A stretch of DNA of 9,896 nucleotides from positions 1-9,896 of the forward strand of contig JAYRGC010000027.1 of assembly GCA_041908065.1 (NCBI GenBank), in the 5' to 3' direction. Below the pieces are notes generated by a model that was not told the DNA's origin, did no database searches, and worked only from the letters and a program-made list of their open reading frames with translations. The position numbers and the translations under genes were made by a program. This document shows, one piece after another, positions 1-6,299 of this stretch. Positions within the stretch are counted from its first letter, which is position 1; every line of letters starts with the position of its first letter. The DNA comes from JAYRGC01 sp041908065 (GTDB lineage Bacteria; Pseudomonadota; Alphaproteobacteria; UBA9219).

Positions 1-10
1 CACTCCTGAG

Positions 11-105
11 CTGTTGCGGGTGTGGCACTGTTTTGCTGCGCCGCCCGACAGCTTTAAACGCTGCCCAACCAAATGTGGGGCGGCTCGCAATGACGGCCTT
101 TGGCC
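11..105. repeat. Diverged copy of dispersed palindromic repeat (GTCATTGCGAGCCGCC family)
   Basis: Bases 79-94 read GGCGGCTCGCAATGAC, the reverse complement of the repeat core at 6108-6123 and 9814-9828. The following GGCCTTTGGCC at 95-105 matches the flank of the copy at the window end (9802-9810, reverse complement). Bases 26-94 align along their length with the reverse complement of 6108-6170, including a degenerate form (47-65) of the small palindrome that is perfect at 6137-6155. It is more diverged than the other two copies and lies directly upstream of flgI. The open frame that runs through it into flgI looks fortuitous. Confidence 0.8.
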
Positions 106-158
106 GTAACCTTGCAGTGACGGCGCTTGCTGCTATGTTTGCCCGCAAAATTACCCAT

Positions 159-1295
159 ATGTTTTGGAGGAAAGCCGGATCTCTTCGCGTTTTCACGATT
201 TTTGCCGCGGCGGTTTTGTGCGCGGCGGCAGGTTTTGCTTCTCCGTCCCACGCCTCGCGCATCAAGGACATGGTGGAGTTCGAGGGCGTGCGCGACAACA
301 TGCTGGTGGGCTACGGCTTGGTGGTGGGCTTGAACGGCTCAGGCGACAGCCTGACCAACTCGCCGTTCACGGAAAAAAGCTTGGTCGGCATGTTGGAGCG
401 GTTGGGCGTCAACACCCGCGGAACCACCATGAAGACCAAGAACGTCGCCGCCGTTATGGTGACGGCCACTTTGCCTCCCTTTGCCGCGCAGGGAGCGAGG
501 GTCGATGTGATGGTGTCGACTTTGGGCGACGCCAAGAGCTTGCAGGGCGGCACGCTTTTGGTCACCCCGCTGCTGGGCGCGGACGGCGAGGTCTACTCGG
601 TAGCCCAAGGAACCGTGGCAGTGGGAGGCTTCAGCGCGCAAGGGCAGGGGGCTTCGGTGACCAAGGGGGTTCCGACGGCGGGGCGCATCGCCAACGGAGC
701 CATTGTCGAGCGCGAAATGCGTTTCCGGCTGGCCGATCTGGGGTCGTTGCGGATGTCGCTGCGGAACCCCGATTTTACTACGGCGCGGCGGATAGCCGAC
801 GCCATTAACCGGCATATGAAGTCCAATGTGGCCGGAGCCATCGATTCCGCCACCGTCCGCATGTTGGTGGCCGACGATCGCCGCCACGACGTGGTGGGGT
901 TGATGACCGAGATAGAGCAGCTGAGCGTTGTGCCGGATCAGGTGGCGAAGGTGGTGATAGACGAGCAATCGGGGGTGGTGGTGATGGGGGAAAACGTCCG
1001 CATCAACACCGTGGCCGTGGCTCAGGGCAACTTGACAATCCGCATCAACGAAACCCCGCAAGTGTCTCAACCGTCTCCTCTTTCCACCGGCGGCCAGACT
1101 ACGGTTGTTCCGCGCACCGAGGTGGATATCAACGAGGGCGAGGGCAACAAGATGGCGTTGGTTAAAAGCGGGGTCAGCCTGCAGGATCTCGTGCAGGGGC
1201 TGAACGCCTTGGGGGTGGGGCCGCGCGACATGATAACGATCTTGCAGTCCATCAAGGCTGCTGGAGCGTTGCAGGCCGACATGGAGGTCATGTGA
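159..1295 (+). CDS. flgI: Flagellar P-ring protein FlgI
   Basis: FlgI forms the P-ring, the periplasmic bushing around the flagellar rod at the peptidoglycan layer, assembled with the chaperone FlgA. From ATG 159 the product is 378 residues, close to the family norm of about 370. Residues 1-32 look like a Sec signal peptide: Arg/Lys near the start, a hydrophobic stretch (VFTIFAAAVLCAAAGFA) and a likely cut after Ser-His-Ala. The mature start SRIKDMVEFEGVRDNMLVGY and the end of the protein (LQDLVQGLNALGVGPRDMI) are typical of FlgI. The mature part has no cysteine, unlike enterobacterial FlgI, which carries a disulphide. The frame stays open to 33, but that stretch is repeat DNA, so I chose ATG 159; ATG 135 is an alternative. 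Neither has a clear ribosome-binding site. It is the first of five closely packed flagellar genes. Confidence 0.95.
   Translation: MFWRKAGSLRVFTIFAAAVLCAAAGFASPSHASRIKDMVEFEGVRDNMLVGYGLVVGLNGSGDSLTNSPFTEKSLVGMLERLGVNTRGTTMKTKNVAAVMVTATLPPFAAQGARVDVMVSTLGDAKSLQGGTLLVTPLLGADGEVYSVAQGTVAVGGFSAQGQGASVTKGVPTAGRIANGAIVEREMRFRLADLGSLRMSLRNPDFTTARRIADAINRHMKSNVAGAIDSATVRMLVADDRRHDVVGLMTEIEQLSVVPDQVAKVVIDEQSGVVVMGENVRINTVAVAQGNLTIRINETPQVSQPSPLSTGGQTTVVPRTEVDINEGEGNKMALVKSGVSLQDLVQGLNALGVGPRDMITILQSIKAAGALQADMEVM
1283..1287 (+). promoter_or_regulatory. Ribosome binding site deciding the rod-binding protein start
   Basis: GGAGG lies 7 bases before ATG 1295, inside the end of flgI. This spacing favours ATG 1295 over the in-frame GTG at 1292, which would be only 4 bases away. 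Confidence 0.6.
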
Positions 1296-1672
1296 TGTCG
1301 GAAGACGCTTTCGTTTCAGGGATCATGTCGGGATCGTCGCAGAATCTCGATGCGGCGCGGCTGGCTTCGGCGCAATCGTCGTTGCGCGGCGGAAGGGATG
1401 TCCGCAAGGCGGCGGAGGAATTCACCTCGGTGTTTATGGCACAGATGTTGCAACCGATGATGGACAGCGTGGAGGTGAACGAGCTTTTCGGCGGCGGCCA
1501 CGGCGAGGAGATGATGCGGGGCTTTTTAGTGCAGGAATACGGAAAGGCCATGGCCGGAACGGGGCGCGGGTTATCTAACGAGATAATGGCCGAGATGATC
1601 CGGATACAGGAACAGGCATCCGCTGTTCCGAACGAGGGCGCGGCGGCGTATCAGGCGGGAGGAGCGTTATGA
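1295..1672 (+). CDS. flgJ: Short rod-binding protein (FlgJ N-terminal domain type)
   Basis: A 125-residue protein made almost wholly of the rod-binding domain found in the N-terminal half of enterobacterial FlgJ. About residues 36-106 carry the pattern RKAAEEFTSVFMAQML, then a Gly-rich turn (FGGGHGEEMM) and a helix with EYGKAMAGTGRGLS. In the family this domain caps the growing flagellar rod in the periplasm. The peptidoglycan-cleaving muramidase half is absent, as is usual in alphaproteobacteria, so wall clearance must come from another enzyme. There is no signal peptide, as expected for a protein exported by the flagellar apparatus. Its ATG overlaps the flgI stop (TGATG), pointing to translational coupling. 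The symbol follows the domain; in Caulobacter the equivalent gene carries a different name. Confidence 0.85.
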   Translation: MSEDAFVSGIMSGSSQNLDAARLASAQSSLRGGRDVRKAAEEFTSVFMAQMLQPMMDSVEVNELFGGGHGEEMMRGFLVQEYGKAMAGTGRGLSNEIMAEMIRIQEQASAVPNEGAAAYQAGGAL

Positions 1673-2160
1673 ACGTAAAAAGCAAGGCTGCGGTCGGAGC
1701 GGCGAGCGCGGCAAATGCTGCGAATACAGGAACGGCTGCGGCTCTTCTTTCGGCCATGCAGGGGCTGATGGGCGTCATGGACGAAGAAATGCGCCTGCTG
1801 GAGCGGCAGAACGTGGCCGCCATAGGAACCATGTCCAAGCGCAAGGTTCAGCTTTTGGCGGACTACGGTTCAGCTATGAAGTCGATAGACGCGGATCCGG
1901 CTTTGGTGAAGCAAGCCCCGGCCGACATACGCGAGAAACTTCGGGAGATGGGTAATTCCTTCGCGCAAAAGGCTCGCGACAACGCTTCGGCCTTAAAGGC
2001 CGCCATGGATTCTACCGACAACCTGCTCAGGAACATCATGGGCATGGTGCGCGAAGAAGCTATGAAACAGCAGGGATACCGCGATCACCGTTCTCCCGCG
2101 CAAGCGGCGGGCGGTTATGCCGAAATCTGTCCTCCGGTAAGCGTAGTTAGGACTGTTTAA
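1669..2160 (+). CDS. FlgN-like flagellar export chaperone (probable)
   Basis: A 163-residue, largely helical protein. After an Ala-rich start, about residues 26-72 (LLSAMQGLMGVMDEEMRLLE, then RQNVAAIGTMSKRKVQLL) show the pattern of FlgN-type proteins: an acidic helix, then a Lys-rich segment about 20 residues later. A second helical part follows around residues 80-140. FlgN proteins are cytoplasmic chaperones for the hook-filament junction proteins FlgK and FlgL. The start overlaps the preceding stop by four bases (ATGA) and has a strong GGGAGGAG ahead of it at 1658-1664. Position in the operon supports a flagellar role. Assignment rests on general pattern and context, since this family has little sequence identity. 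A Caulobacter FlbY-like protein is the other possibility. Confidence 0.6.
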   Translation: MNVKSKAAVGAASAANAANTGTAAALLSAMQGLMGVMDEEMRLLERQNVAAIGTMSKRKVQLLADYGSAMKSIDADPALVKQAPADIREKLREMGNSFAQKARDNASALKAAMDSTDNLLRNIMGMVREEAMKQQGYRDHRSPAQAAGGYAEICPPVSVVRTV

Positions 2161-2187
2161 AGCACAACGAGCATCTTTGGGGGCGGC

Positions 2188-3963
2188 ATGTCCACGATCA
2201 TAAACAGCGAGATAAAGACTACAGGCGGAGCGGTTGATGGTTTTTTCGCCTCTTTGCGCTCGATGTTCGGCGGAGACGCCAATCGCGGCGATTTGTTTTC
2301 GCGGTTTTTGGCCGGAGCCAACCCTCCGGCTTCCGCCGCGCCGCCCGCCTTTCCAAGAAACGCGGCGGTCGGACGCGACGCCGATTTAGGGCGGGACACG
2401 GACCGCAAAGATTTGCATCAGCTGGTGCGCCGCATCGAACGCGATCGGGCGGCGTTGCGCGAGATGGACGACGCGGGTTCGCGTGGCGAGGCGCAATCTT
2501 CGGCCGACAACGGCGGCGTCAGGCGAGGCAAAGCCGACGCGGCTTTGAGGCCGGATAACGCGGCGCGGACGAACGTGGAGGCTAGCCAGACGTCCGAAAA
2601 GGCCGCGCCCCGCGAGACCGCCGCCAATTCCGATAGCGGCGACGAAGAGGACGAGGGCGTTGATTTTTCCGTCGCGCGGAACGAAGAAGCCGCCGCGACG
2701 GATGGATGCGCCGAGGACGGCTCCGCCGTTTCGCGCTCCGACGGGCTGGCCGCCGCGATGATGAAGGCGGCGGGAAACGACGGCGGTAACGGCAACGGCG
2801 ACGCGTCGAGCGTGGCGGTCAAGGGCATGAGCCGCGAGGAGTTGATGGCGGATCTGGCCGAGGCCGAGCGCGAGGCGATGGCGTTGTTGCAAATGATGAT
2901 GCAGCGGCAATCGATGGCCATCGCCGAGGAGGGGGCTCCAGAGGAGGGCGCGGCGGCGGAACAGACCGAAGACCAAGGAAACATAGTTTCTCCGGCGGCT
3001 TTCTTGTCCGTGAAGGAACAAGCCGCCAAGATTGAAGATCCTCTGACTGAGAAAGGCGATGTTCAGGCGGACGGTTACGGGGAAGATTTTTCCGCATGGA
3101 GAGACGCCGGCGCGGCGGCTGCGGCGGTCGATGTCGACGCCGGACAACAGCAAAACGCGGGCGGAGACAACCGCAACTCCAAAGCCGAAGGCAAATTGGC
3201 CGAGCTTTTAGGGCGGTTCGAGAACTTTCCCAACGAACGCGCTTCCGATACGGCCAGACAGACCTTGGCGAACTTGGCGGCGGGCAACCACGTTCCGGCC
3301 AACGCCATAGCCGCCGCTTTGGGCGAGGGCGGAGAGGCGGCGGGGCATTCCGCTTCGGGCGGAATCGCCGCTTCCGGAGGAAGCGCGGTCGGAGGGGCGG
3401 CTCAGCAAGGTTTGCACGCGATGCCGGAGGCGGCGCGTCCTGTAGGGTCTTACGATTTCGCCAGCCAGCTTTCGGCGGCGCGGTTGGCGCGGGGAGGCGC
3501 GGCCGGATTGCCCGAAGCGGTGGAGCAGGTGGCCTTGCACATCCGCAAGCAGGCCGGCGACGGCAGTTCTTCCATGACATTGCTGTTGCGTCCGGCCGAG
3601 CTGGGGCGGGTGGAAGTGAAGCTGGAGTTCATGGAAGATGGGCGCGTGCAAGGCGTGGTGACGGCTGAAAATCCGATAGCCTTGGATCTTCTCAGCAAGG
3701 ATCAGTCGAGTTTGCAACGCGCCTTGCAGGACGCAGGATTGCGTGCGGACGCCGGATGCTTGCAATTCAATCTGCGCGGCGACGGCCAGCAAGGGCAACA
3801 AACCGGACTTGCCCAAGGCGGCAACGGCGGCGGACGCGGCGGCAACAACGACAACAATAACAACGGCAATCATTCGCTTGAGGCAGGAACGTCGGACGCG
3901 CCGTCGGTCGACGGGGATTCCGTTTACTATCTTTCCCCCGGGCGCGTGAACATGAAGGTGTGA
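2188..3963 (+). CDS. fliK: Flagellar hook-length control protein FliK
   Basis: FliK is secreted during hook assembly, measures hook length and switches the export gate from hook to filament substrates. The 591-residue product has the expected two-part build. About residues 1-440 are poorly conserved, hydrophilic and rich in Ala, Gly, Glu and Asp. The conserved C-terminal hook-length domain lies at about 446-535, with the family hallmark L-R-P-A-E-L-G-R-V-E-V near 467-477, followed by GRVQGVVTAENPIALDLL and LQRALQDAGLRAD. After it comes a low-complexity Gly/Asn tail with runs such as GGNNDNNNNGN (about 555-565). The gene starts 27 bases after the previous stop with only a weak G-rich ribosome-binding site (TTGGGGGCGG). 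It is long for a FliK, which may relate to hook length. Long open frames on the other strand here are codon-bias shadows. Confidence 0.9.
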   Translation: MSTIINSEIKTTGGAVDGFFASLRSMFGGDANRGDLFSRFLAGANPPASAAPPAFPRNAAVGRDADLGRDTDRKDLHQLVRRIERDRAALREMDDAGSRGEAQSSADNGGVRRGKADAALRPDNAARTNVEASQTSEKAAPRETAANSDSGDEEDEGVDFSVARNEEAAATDGCAEDGSAVSRSDGLAAAMMKAAGNDGGNGNGDASSVAVKGMSREELMADLAEAEREAMALLQMMMQRQSMAIAEEGAPEEGAAAEQTEDQGNIVSPAAFLSVKEQAAKIEDPLTEKGDVQADGYGEDFSAWRDAGAAAAAVDVDAGQQQNAGGDNRNSKAEGKLAELLGRFENFPNERASDTARQTLANLAAGNHVPANAIAAALGEGGEAAGHSASGGIAASGGSAVGGAAQQGLHAMPEAARPVGSYDFASQLSAARLARGGAAGLPEAVEQVALHIRKQAGDGSSSMTLLLRPAELGRVEVKLEFMEDGRVQGVVTAENPIALDLLSKDQSSLQRALQDAGLRADAGCLQFNLRGDGQQGQQTGLAQGGNGGGRGGNNDNNNNGNHSLEAGTSDAPSVDGDSVYYLSPGRVNMKV

Positions 3964-3968
3964 AAGCC

Positions 3969-4730
3969 ATGACGACTTCGACAGCCATATCGCCGGTTCC
4001 CTCCGGGCAAAGCATTCTTCAAAACGCCATAGCCAAGCAGACGACGGCGGCGGCGATTGACGCGGCCAACATCAAGAACGGCTTGACTTCGGATTCGTCG
4101 TCCTCGGCGTCGAGGCTGACGGGAGATTTCAACACGTTTCTCAAGATACTGACGACGCAGCTGCAAAATCAGGATCCTTTGGCGGCCACGGACGTCAACG
4201 AATTCACGCGGGAGTTGGTGCAATTCTCCGGCGTCGAGCAGCAGATAAATACCAATAAAAAGCTGGATTCTTTAATCAGTTCATCCAGCGCGGCGGGGAT
4301 GACCCCGCTTTTGGGATATGTCGGGAAATACATCGAGGCTCCGGCGGCCGGACAGATAGCTCTTCAGGACGGTTCGGCCAGCATGTCGTATTCGCTCCCT
4401 TCCGAGGCGCAATCGCTAAAGGTCACTATAACCAACAGTTCGGGCAAAACCATCGCAACGTTGGACGGGCCTACCTCCAACGGCACGCACAAGCTGACGT
4501 GGGACGGACGCAGCGCGTTGGGCGGCACGGCGGAGGATGGTGTTTACAACATGAAGATCCAAGCCTTGGATCCTACCGGCAAGCCGATGACGATCAACAA
4601 CGTGACGATAACCGGCAAGGCCACCGGCATTCAAACCGGCAGCGACGGCGCGGCGATCATCTCCATCGACGGCATAGAAATCGACAGCGACAGCATTCGC
4701 TCGGTATATCTCTCCGCGCCGAAGGCTTAG
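3969..4730 (+). CDS. flgD: Flagellar hook capping protein FlgD
   Basis: FlgD caps the growing hook outside the cell and guides polymerisation of hook protein FlgE. The 253-residue product has the signature DFNTFLKILTTQLQNQDPL at residues 53-71, followed by TDVNEFTRELVQFSGVEQQ, and then the beta-rich C-terminal part: a FlgD Ig-like segment around 130-190 with THKLTWDGRS and GVYNMKIQA, and a final stretch ending SIRSVYLSA. The first 50 residues are a flexible Ser/Thr-rich export region. ATG 3969 is preferred because AAGGTG lies upstream at a usable distance; an in-frame GTG at 3960 overlaps the fliK stop. The TAG stop (4728-4730) is made from the first bases of a repeat motif. It is the last gene of the flagellar block in view. 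Confidence 0.95.
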   Translation: MTTSTAISPVPSGQSILQNAIAKQTTAAAIDAANIKNGLTSDSSSSASRLTGDFNTFLKILTTQLQNQDPLAATDVNEFTRELVQFSGVEQQINTNKKLDSLISSSSAAGMTPLLGYVGKYIEAPAAGQIALQDGSASMSYSLPSEAQSLKVTITNSSGKTIATLDGPTSNGTHKLTWDGRSALGGTAEDGVYNMKIQALDPTGKPMTINNVTITGKATGIQTGSDGAAIISIDGIEIDSDSIRSVYLSAPKA

Positions 4731-4766
4731 GGCATTTCTCGATTAGGTTGATATACGAAATCGGCG
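4728..4766 (+). repeat. Outer motif copy 1 (TAGAGCATTTCCCGAT family), overlaps the flgD stop
   Basis: TAGGGCATTTCTCGATTAGG followed by TTG and, after a short gap, AATCGGC. The TAG is the flgD stop codon. It aligns along about 39 bases with the copy at 6261-6299 on the other strand. Confidence 0.7.
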
Positions 4767-4925
4767 GCTTGCGACGGTGGCGTTCCTCCCCCTTCTTAGG
4801 GGGAGGTTAGGTGGGGGTTGTTTGAGCAAGAATCAGGCTTGGGTGAATGCGTCACAAACCCCCACCCGTCCTCCCCCTAAGAAGGGGGAGGGGGCCACCG
4901 TCGCAAGCGGCAAGATAAGCGCGTC

Positions 4926-4946
4926 AACCTTTTCGGGAAATGCTCT
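4926..4946 (-). repeat. Outer motif copy 2
   Basis: The reverse complement reads AGAGCATTTCCCGAAAAGGT plus T, two differences from the consensus AGAGCATTTCCCGATAAGGT at most. It is inverted relative to the copy at 4729-4749 and forms the right end of the composite palindrome. Confidence 0.65.
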
Positions 4947-5014
4947 TGGTTTCCCCTTCTTCCGCTTTGGGACGGAACGCGATAAGGTTCGCCTCCGTTC
5001 GCGGATTTTTATGT

Positions 5015-5023
5015 GGAAGGGGG
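5015..5023 (+). promoter_or_regulatory. Ribosome binding site deciding the fabD start
   Basis: GGAAGGGGG ends 5 bases before ATG 5029. It lies inside any longer reading from ATG 5011 or 4777, so it argues that those upstream in-frame starts are not used. Confidence 0.65.
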
Positions 5024-5028
5024 CGTAT

Positions 5029-5970
5029 ATGAAAACGGCTTTCGTGTTTCCCGGGCAGGGCAGCCAGTCGGTTGGGATGGGCAAGGCTTTGCGCGACGCT
5101 TTCGTTGAGGCCAGAGAGGTTTTCGGCGAAGTGGACGAAGCGTTGGGGCAGAATTTGTCGAGCTTGATGTTTTCCGGCGACGAAGCGGATCTGCGATTGA
5201 CCGAAAACGCCCAACCCGCCTTGATGGCCGTCAGCATGGCGGTGGTGAAGGTTCTTGAAAAGCAAGGCGGTTTCCGCATAGCGGAAAAGGCCGCGTTTGT
5301 AGCCGGACACAGTTTGGGGGAGTACTCGGCGTTGTGCGCGGCGCAAAGCATAGGCTTGCCCGACACGGCCAAATTGCTTCGCATCAGGGGAAAAGCCATG
5401 CAACGCGCCGTTCCCGTGGGCGTGGGCGCTATGGCGGCCTTGATCGGCGCGGACATAGAGGCGGCGCGGGAAATCGCGGAGGCGGCGGCGCAGGGAGATG
5501 TGTGCGTGGCGGCCAACGACAACGCGCCCGGGCAGGTGGTTTTAAGCGGCCACAAGGCGGCCATCGATCGCGCCGTGGCTATCGCCGCCGAACGCGGGTT
5601 GAAGCGCAGCGTATTGTTGCCGGTAAGCGCGCCCTTTCATTGCCCGTTGATGCGAAACGCGGCGGAGGAAATGCGCGAGGCGTTGGCGCGGGTGGACATA
5701 AAATCGCCGTCGGTTCCCTTGGTGGCCAACGTCTCGGCCTCGGCTACGCAAGACGGGGGAAAAATCCGCGAGCTTTTGGTCGAGCAGGTGACGGGTTCGG
5801 TAAGGTGGCGGGAATCCGTGATGTTTATGAAATCCCAAGGCGTGGCAAATATGGTGGAATGCGGGGCGGGAAGCGTTTTATCGGGGCTGGCGCGGCGCAT
5901 CGACAAGGAAATATCCTCCCTTTCGCTGCATACCCCCGAGGACGTGGAAAAATTCCTCGCCGCGCCGTGA
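5029..5970 (+). CDS. fabD: Malonyl-CoA:acyl carrier protein transacylase FabD
   Basis: FabD moves malonyl groups from CoA to acyl carrier protein, supplying the extender unit for fatty acid synthesis in the cytoplasm. The product is 313 residues (E. coli FabD is 309). The N-terminus FPGQGSQSVGMG forms the oxyanion-side loop. The nucleophile Ser95 sits in GHSLGEY, with the substrate-carboxylate Arg120 in RIRGKAMQ, His204 in SAPFHCPLM, and a typical end including VECGAGSVLSGL. All catalytic residues are present. The frame is open for 84 codons upstream through repeat DNA, but the strong ribosome-binding site and the family's normal start (MKTAFVFPGQGSQ) fix ATG 5029. It is set apart from any fabG or acpP: flagellar genes lie before it and a convergent panB after. 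I see no convincing promoter in 4948-5010. Confidence 0.96.
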   Translation: MKTAFVFPGQGSQSVGMGKALRDAFVEAREVFGEVDEALGQNLSSLMFSGDEADLRLTENAQPALMAVSMAVVKVLEKQGGFRIAEKAAFVAGHSLGEYSALCAAQSIGLPDTAKLLRIRGKAMQRAVPVGVGAMAALIGADIEAAREIAEAAAQGDVCVAANDNAPGQVVLSGHKAAIDRAVAIAAERGLKRSVLLPVSAPFHCPLMRNAAEEMREALARVDIKSPSVPLVANVSASATQDGGKIRELLVEQVTGSVRWRESVMFMKSQGVANMVECGAGSVLSGLARRIDKEISSLSLHTPEDVEKFLAAP

Positions 5971-5986
5971 CGGCGAAAAGGCCAAT

Positions 5987-6003
5987 GTTTCCAAAATGGA
6001 AAC
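5987..6003. terminator. Weak hairpin downstream of fabD
   Basis: GTTTCCA-AAA-TGGAAAC is a perfect 7-bp stem, 16 bases after the fabD stop. There is no run of T after it, so intrinsic termination is doubtful. Confidence 0.25.
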
Positions 6004-6046
6004 CATGGTCGTGGAGCGCGACTCCGCCCGCGATCGCGGTGTTATT

Positions 6047-6101
6047 CTCCCCCTGCTTAGGGGGGGGCGCAATGGGGTGATGCCTCCTCACTCCCCCCCC
6101 A
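6047..6101. repeat. Half-copy of the CCCCCT-loop-AGGGGG foldback stem
   Basis: CTCCCCCTGCTTAGGGGG followed by GCGCAATGGGGT resembles one arm of the foldback at 4786-4819, and CTCACTCCCCCCCC at 6087-6100 gives a poor partner arm. It looks like a degraded or different member of the same family in the gene-free stretch after fabD. Confidence 0.5.
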
Positions 6102-6107
6102 ATTACC

Positions 6108-6231
6108 GTCATTGCGAGCCGCCATCCTTTGGCTTGGACAGCGTTGAACGCTGTCAGGCGGCGAAGCAATACTGTGCCGCAGGCGCAACGGCACTGGATT
6201 GCTTCGCCGCCAAGGGGCGGCTCGCACTGAC
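6108..6231. repeat. Palindromic dispersed repeat, middle copy (GTCATTGCGAGCCGCC family)
   Basis: Ends GTCATTGCGAGCCGCC (6108-6123) and GGCGGCTCGCACTGAC (6216-6231) are inverted with one mismatch. Inside them are GGCGGCGAAGCAAT and ATTGCTTCGCCGCC, also inverted. The left half carries an extra module of about 30 bases containing a perfect 9-bp palindrome (GACAGCGTT-G-AACGCTGTC, 6137-6155). The copy at 11-105 has a decayed form of this module; the copy at the window end lacks it. The element codes for nothing recognisable; the short frames across it are repeat translations. Confidence 0.85.
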
Positions 6232-6260
6232 GGCCTTTTTGCCTTCCATTTCGAGAAAGC

Positions 6261-6299
6261 ACAGCCGATTATTTTCCAGCCTAATCGGGGAACGCTCTA
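6261..6299 (-). repeat. Outer motif copy 4, overlaps the panB stop
   Basis: On the minus strand, TAGAGCGTTCCCCGATTAGG runs on to CTGG and then AATCGGC, matching the copy after flgD along about 39 bases. The first three bases are the panB TAG stop. Within it CCGATTA and TAATCGG form a 7-bp stem around an 11-base loop (6264-6288), which could help end panB transcription although no T-run follows. Confidence 0.65.

Larger units (their letters stand above)
4728..4947. repeat. Composite palindromic (foldback) element between flgD and fabD
   Basis: The core is a foldback with 53-nt arms at 4767-4819 and 4856-4908, with six mismatches and a 36-nt loop. Each arm holds a smaller hairpin (CCCCCTTCTTAGGGGG type). 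Outside the core sit two inverted copies of a 21-bp motif, at 4729-4749 and 4926-4946, each 15 bases from the core as I drew it, so the whole stretch reads as one imperfect palindrome. No transposase is encoded. It resembles a non-autonomous MITE-like or other interspersed palindromic element. I could not find a convincing target-site duplication. Transcribed from flgD, it would form a very stable hairpin and may act as a terminator or RNA-stabilising end. Confidence 0.8.

Noticed and set aside
23..37. TGGCAC-TGTT-TTGCT as a sigma-54 promoter for flgI
   Set aside because: The GG to GC spacing is one base short of the sigma-54 requirement, and the same string with the same spacing recurs in the dispersed repeat at 6200-6212, so it is repeat sequence.
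208..225. Lipoprotein signal in FlgI (Cys21 in the hydrophobic segment)
   Set aside because: The residue before Cys is Leu, which does not fit a lipobox, and FlgI is not a lipoprotein; a normal cut site follows at Ser-His-Ala.
2386..3873. Long open frames on the minus strand and in other frames across fliK
   Set aside because: Compositions are Arg/Pro/His-rich with no recognisable motif; they are shadows of the GC-rich fliK codons.
6108..6231. CRISPR array from the repeated GC-rich units
   Set aside because: Units are inverted, few and have no regular spacers; no cas genes are present.
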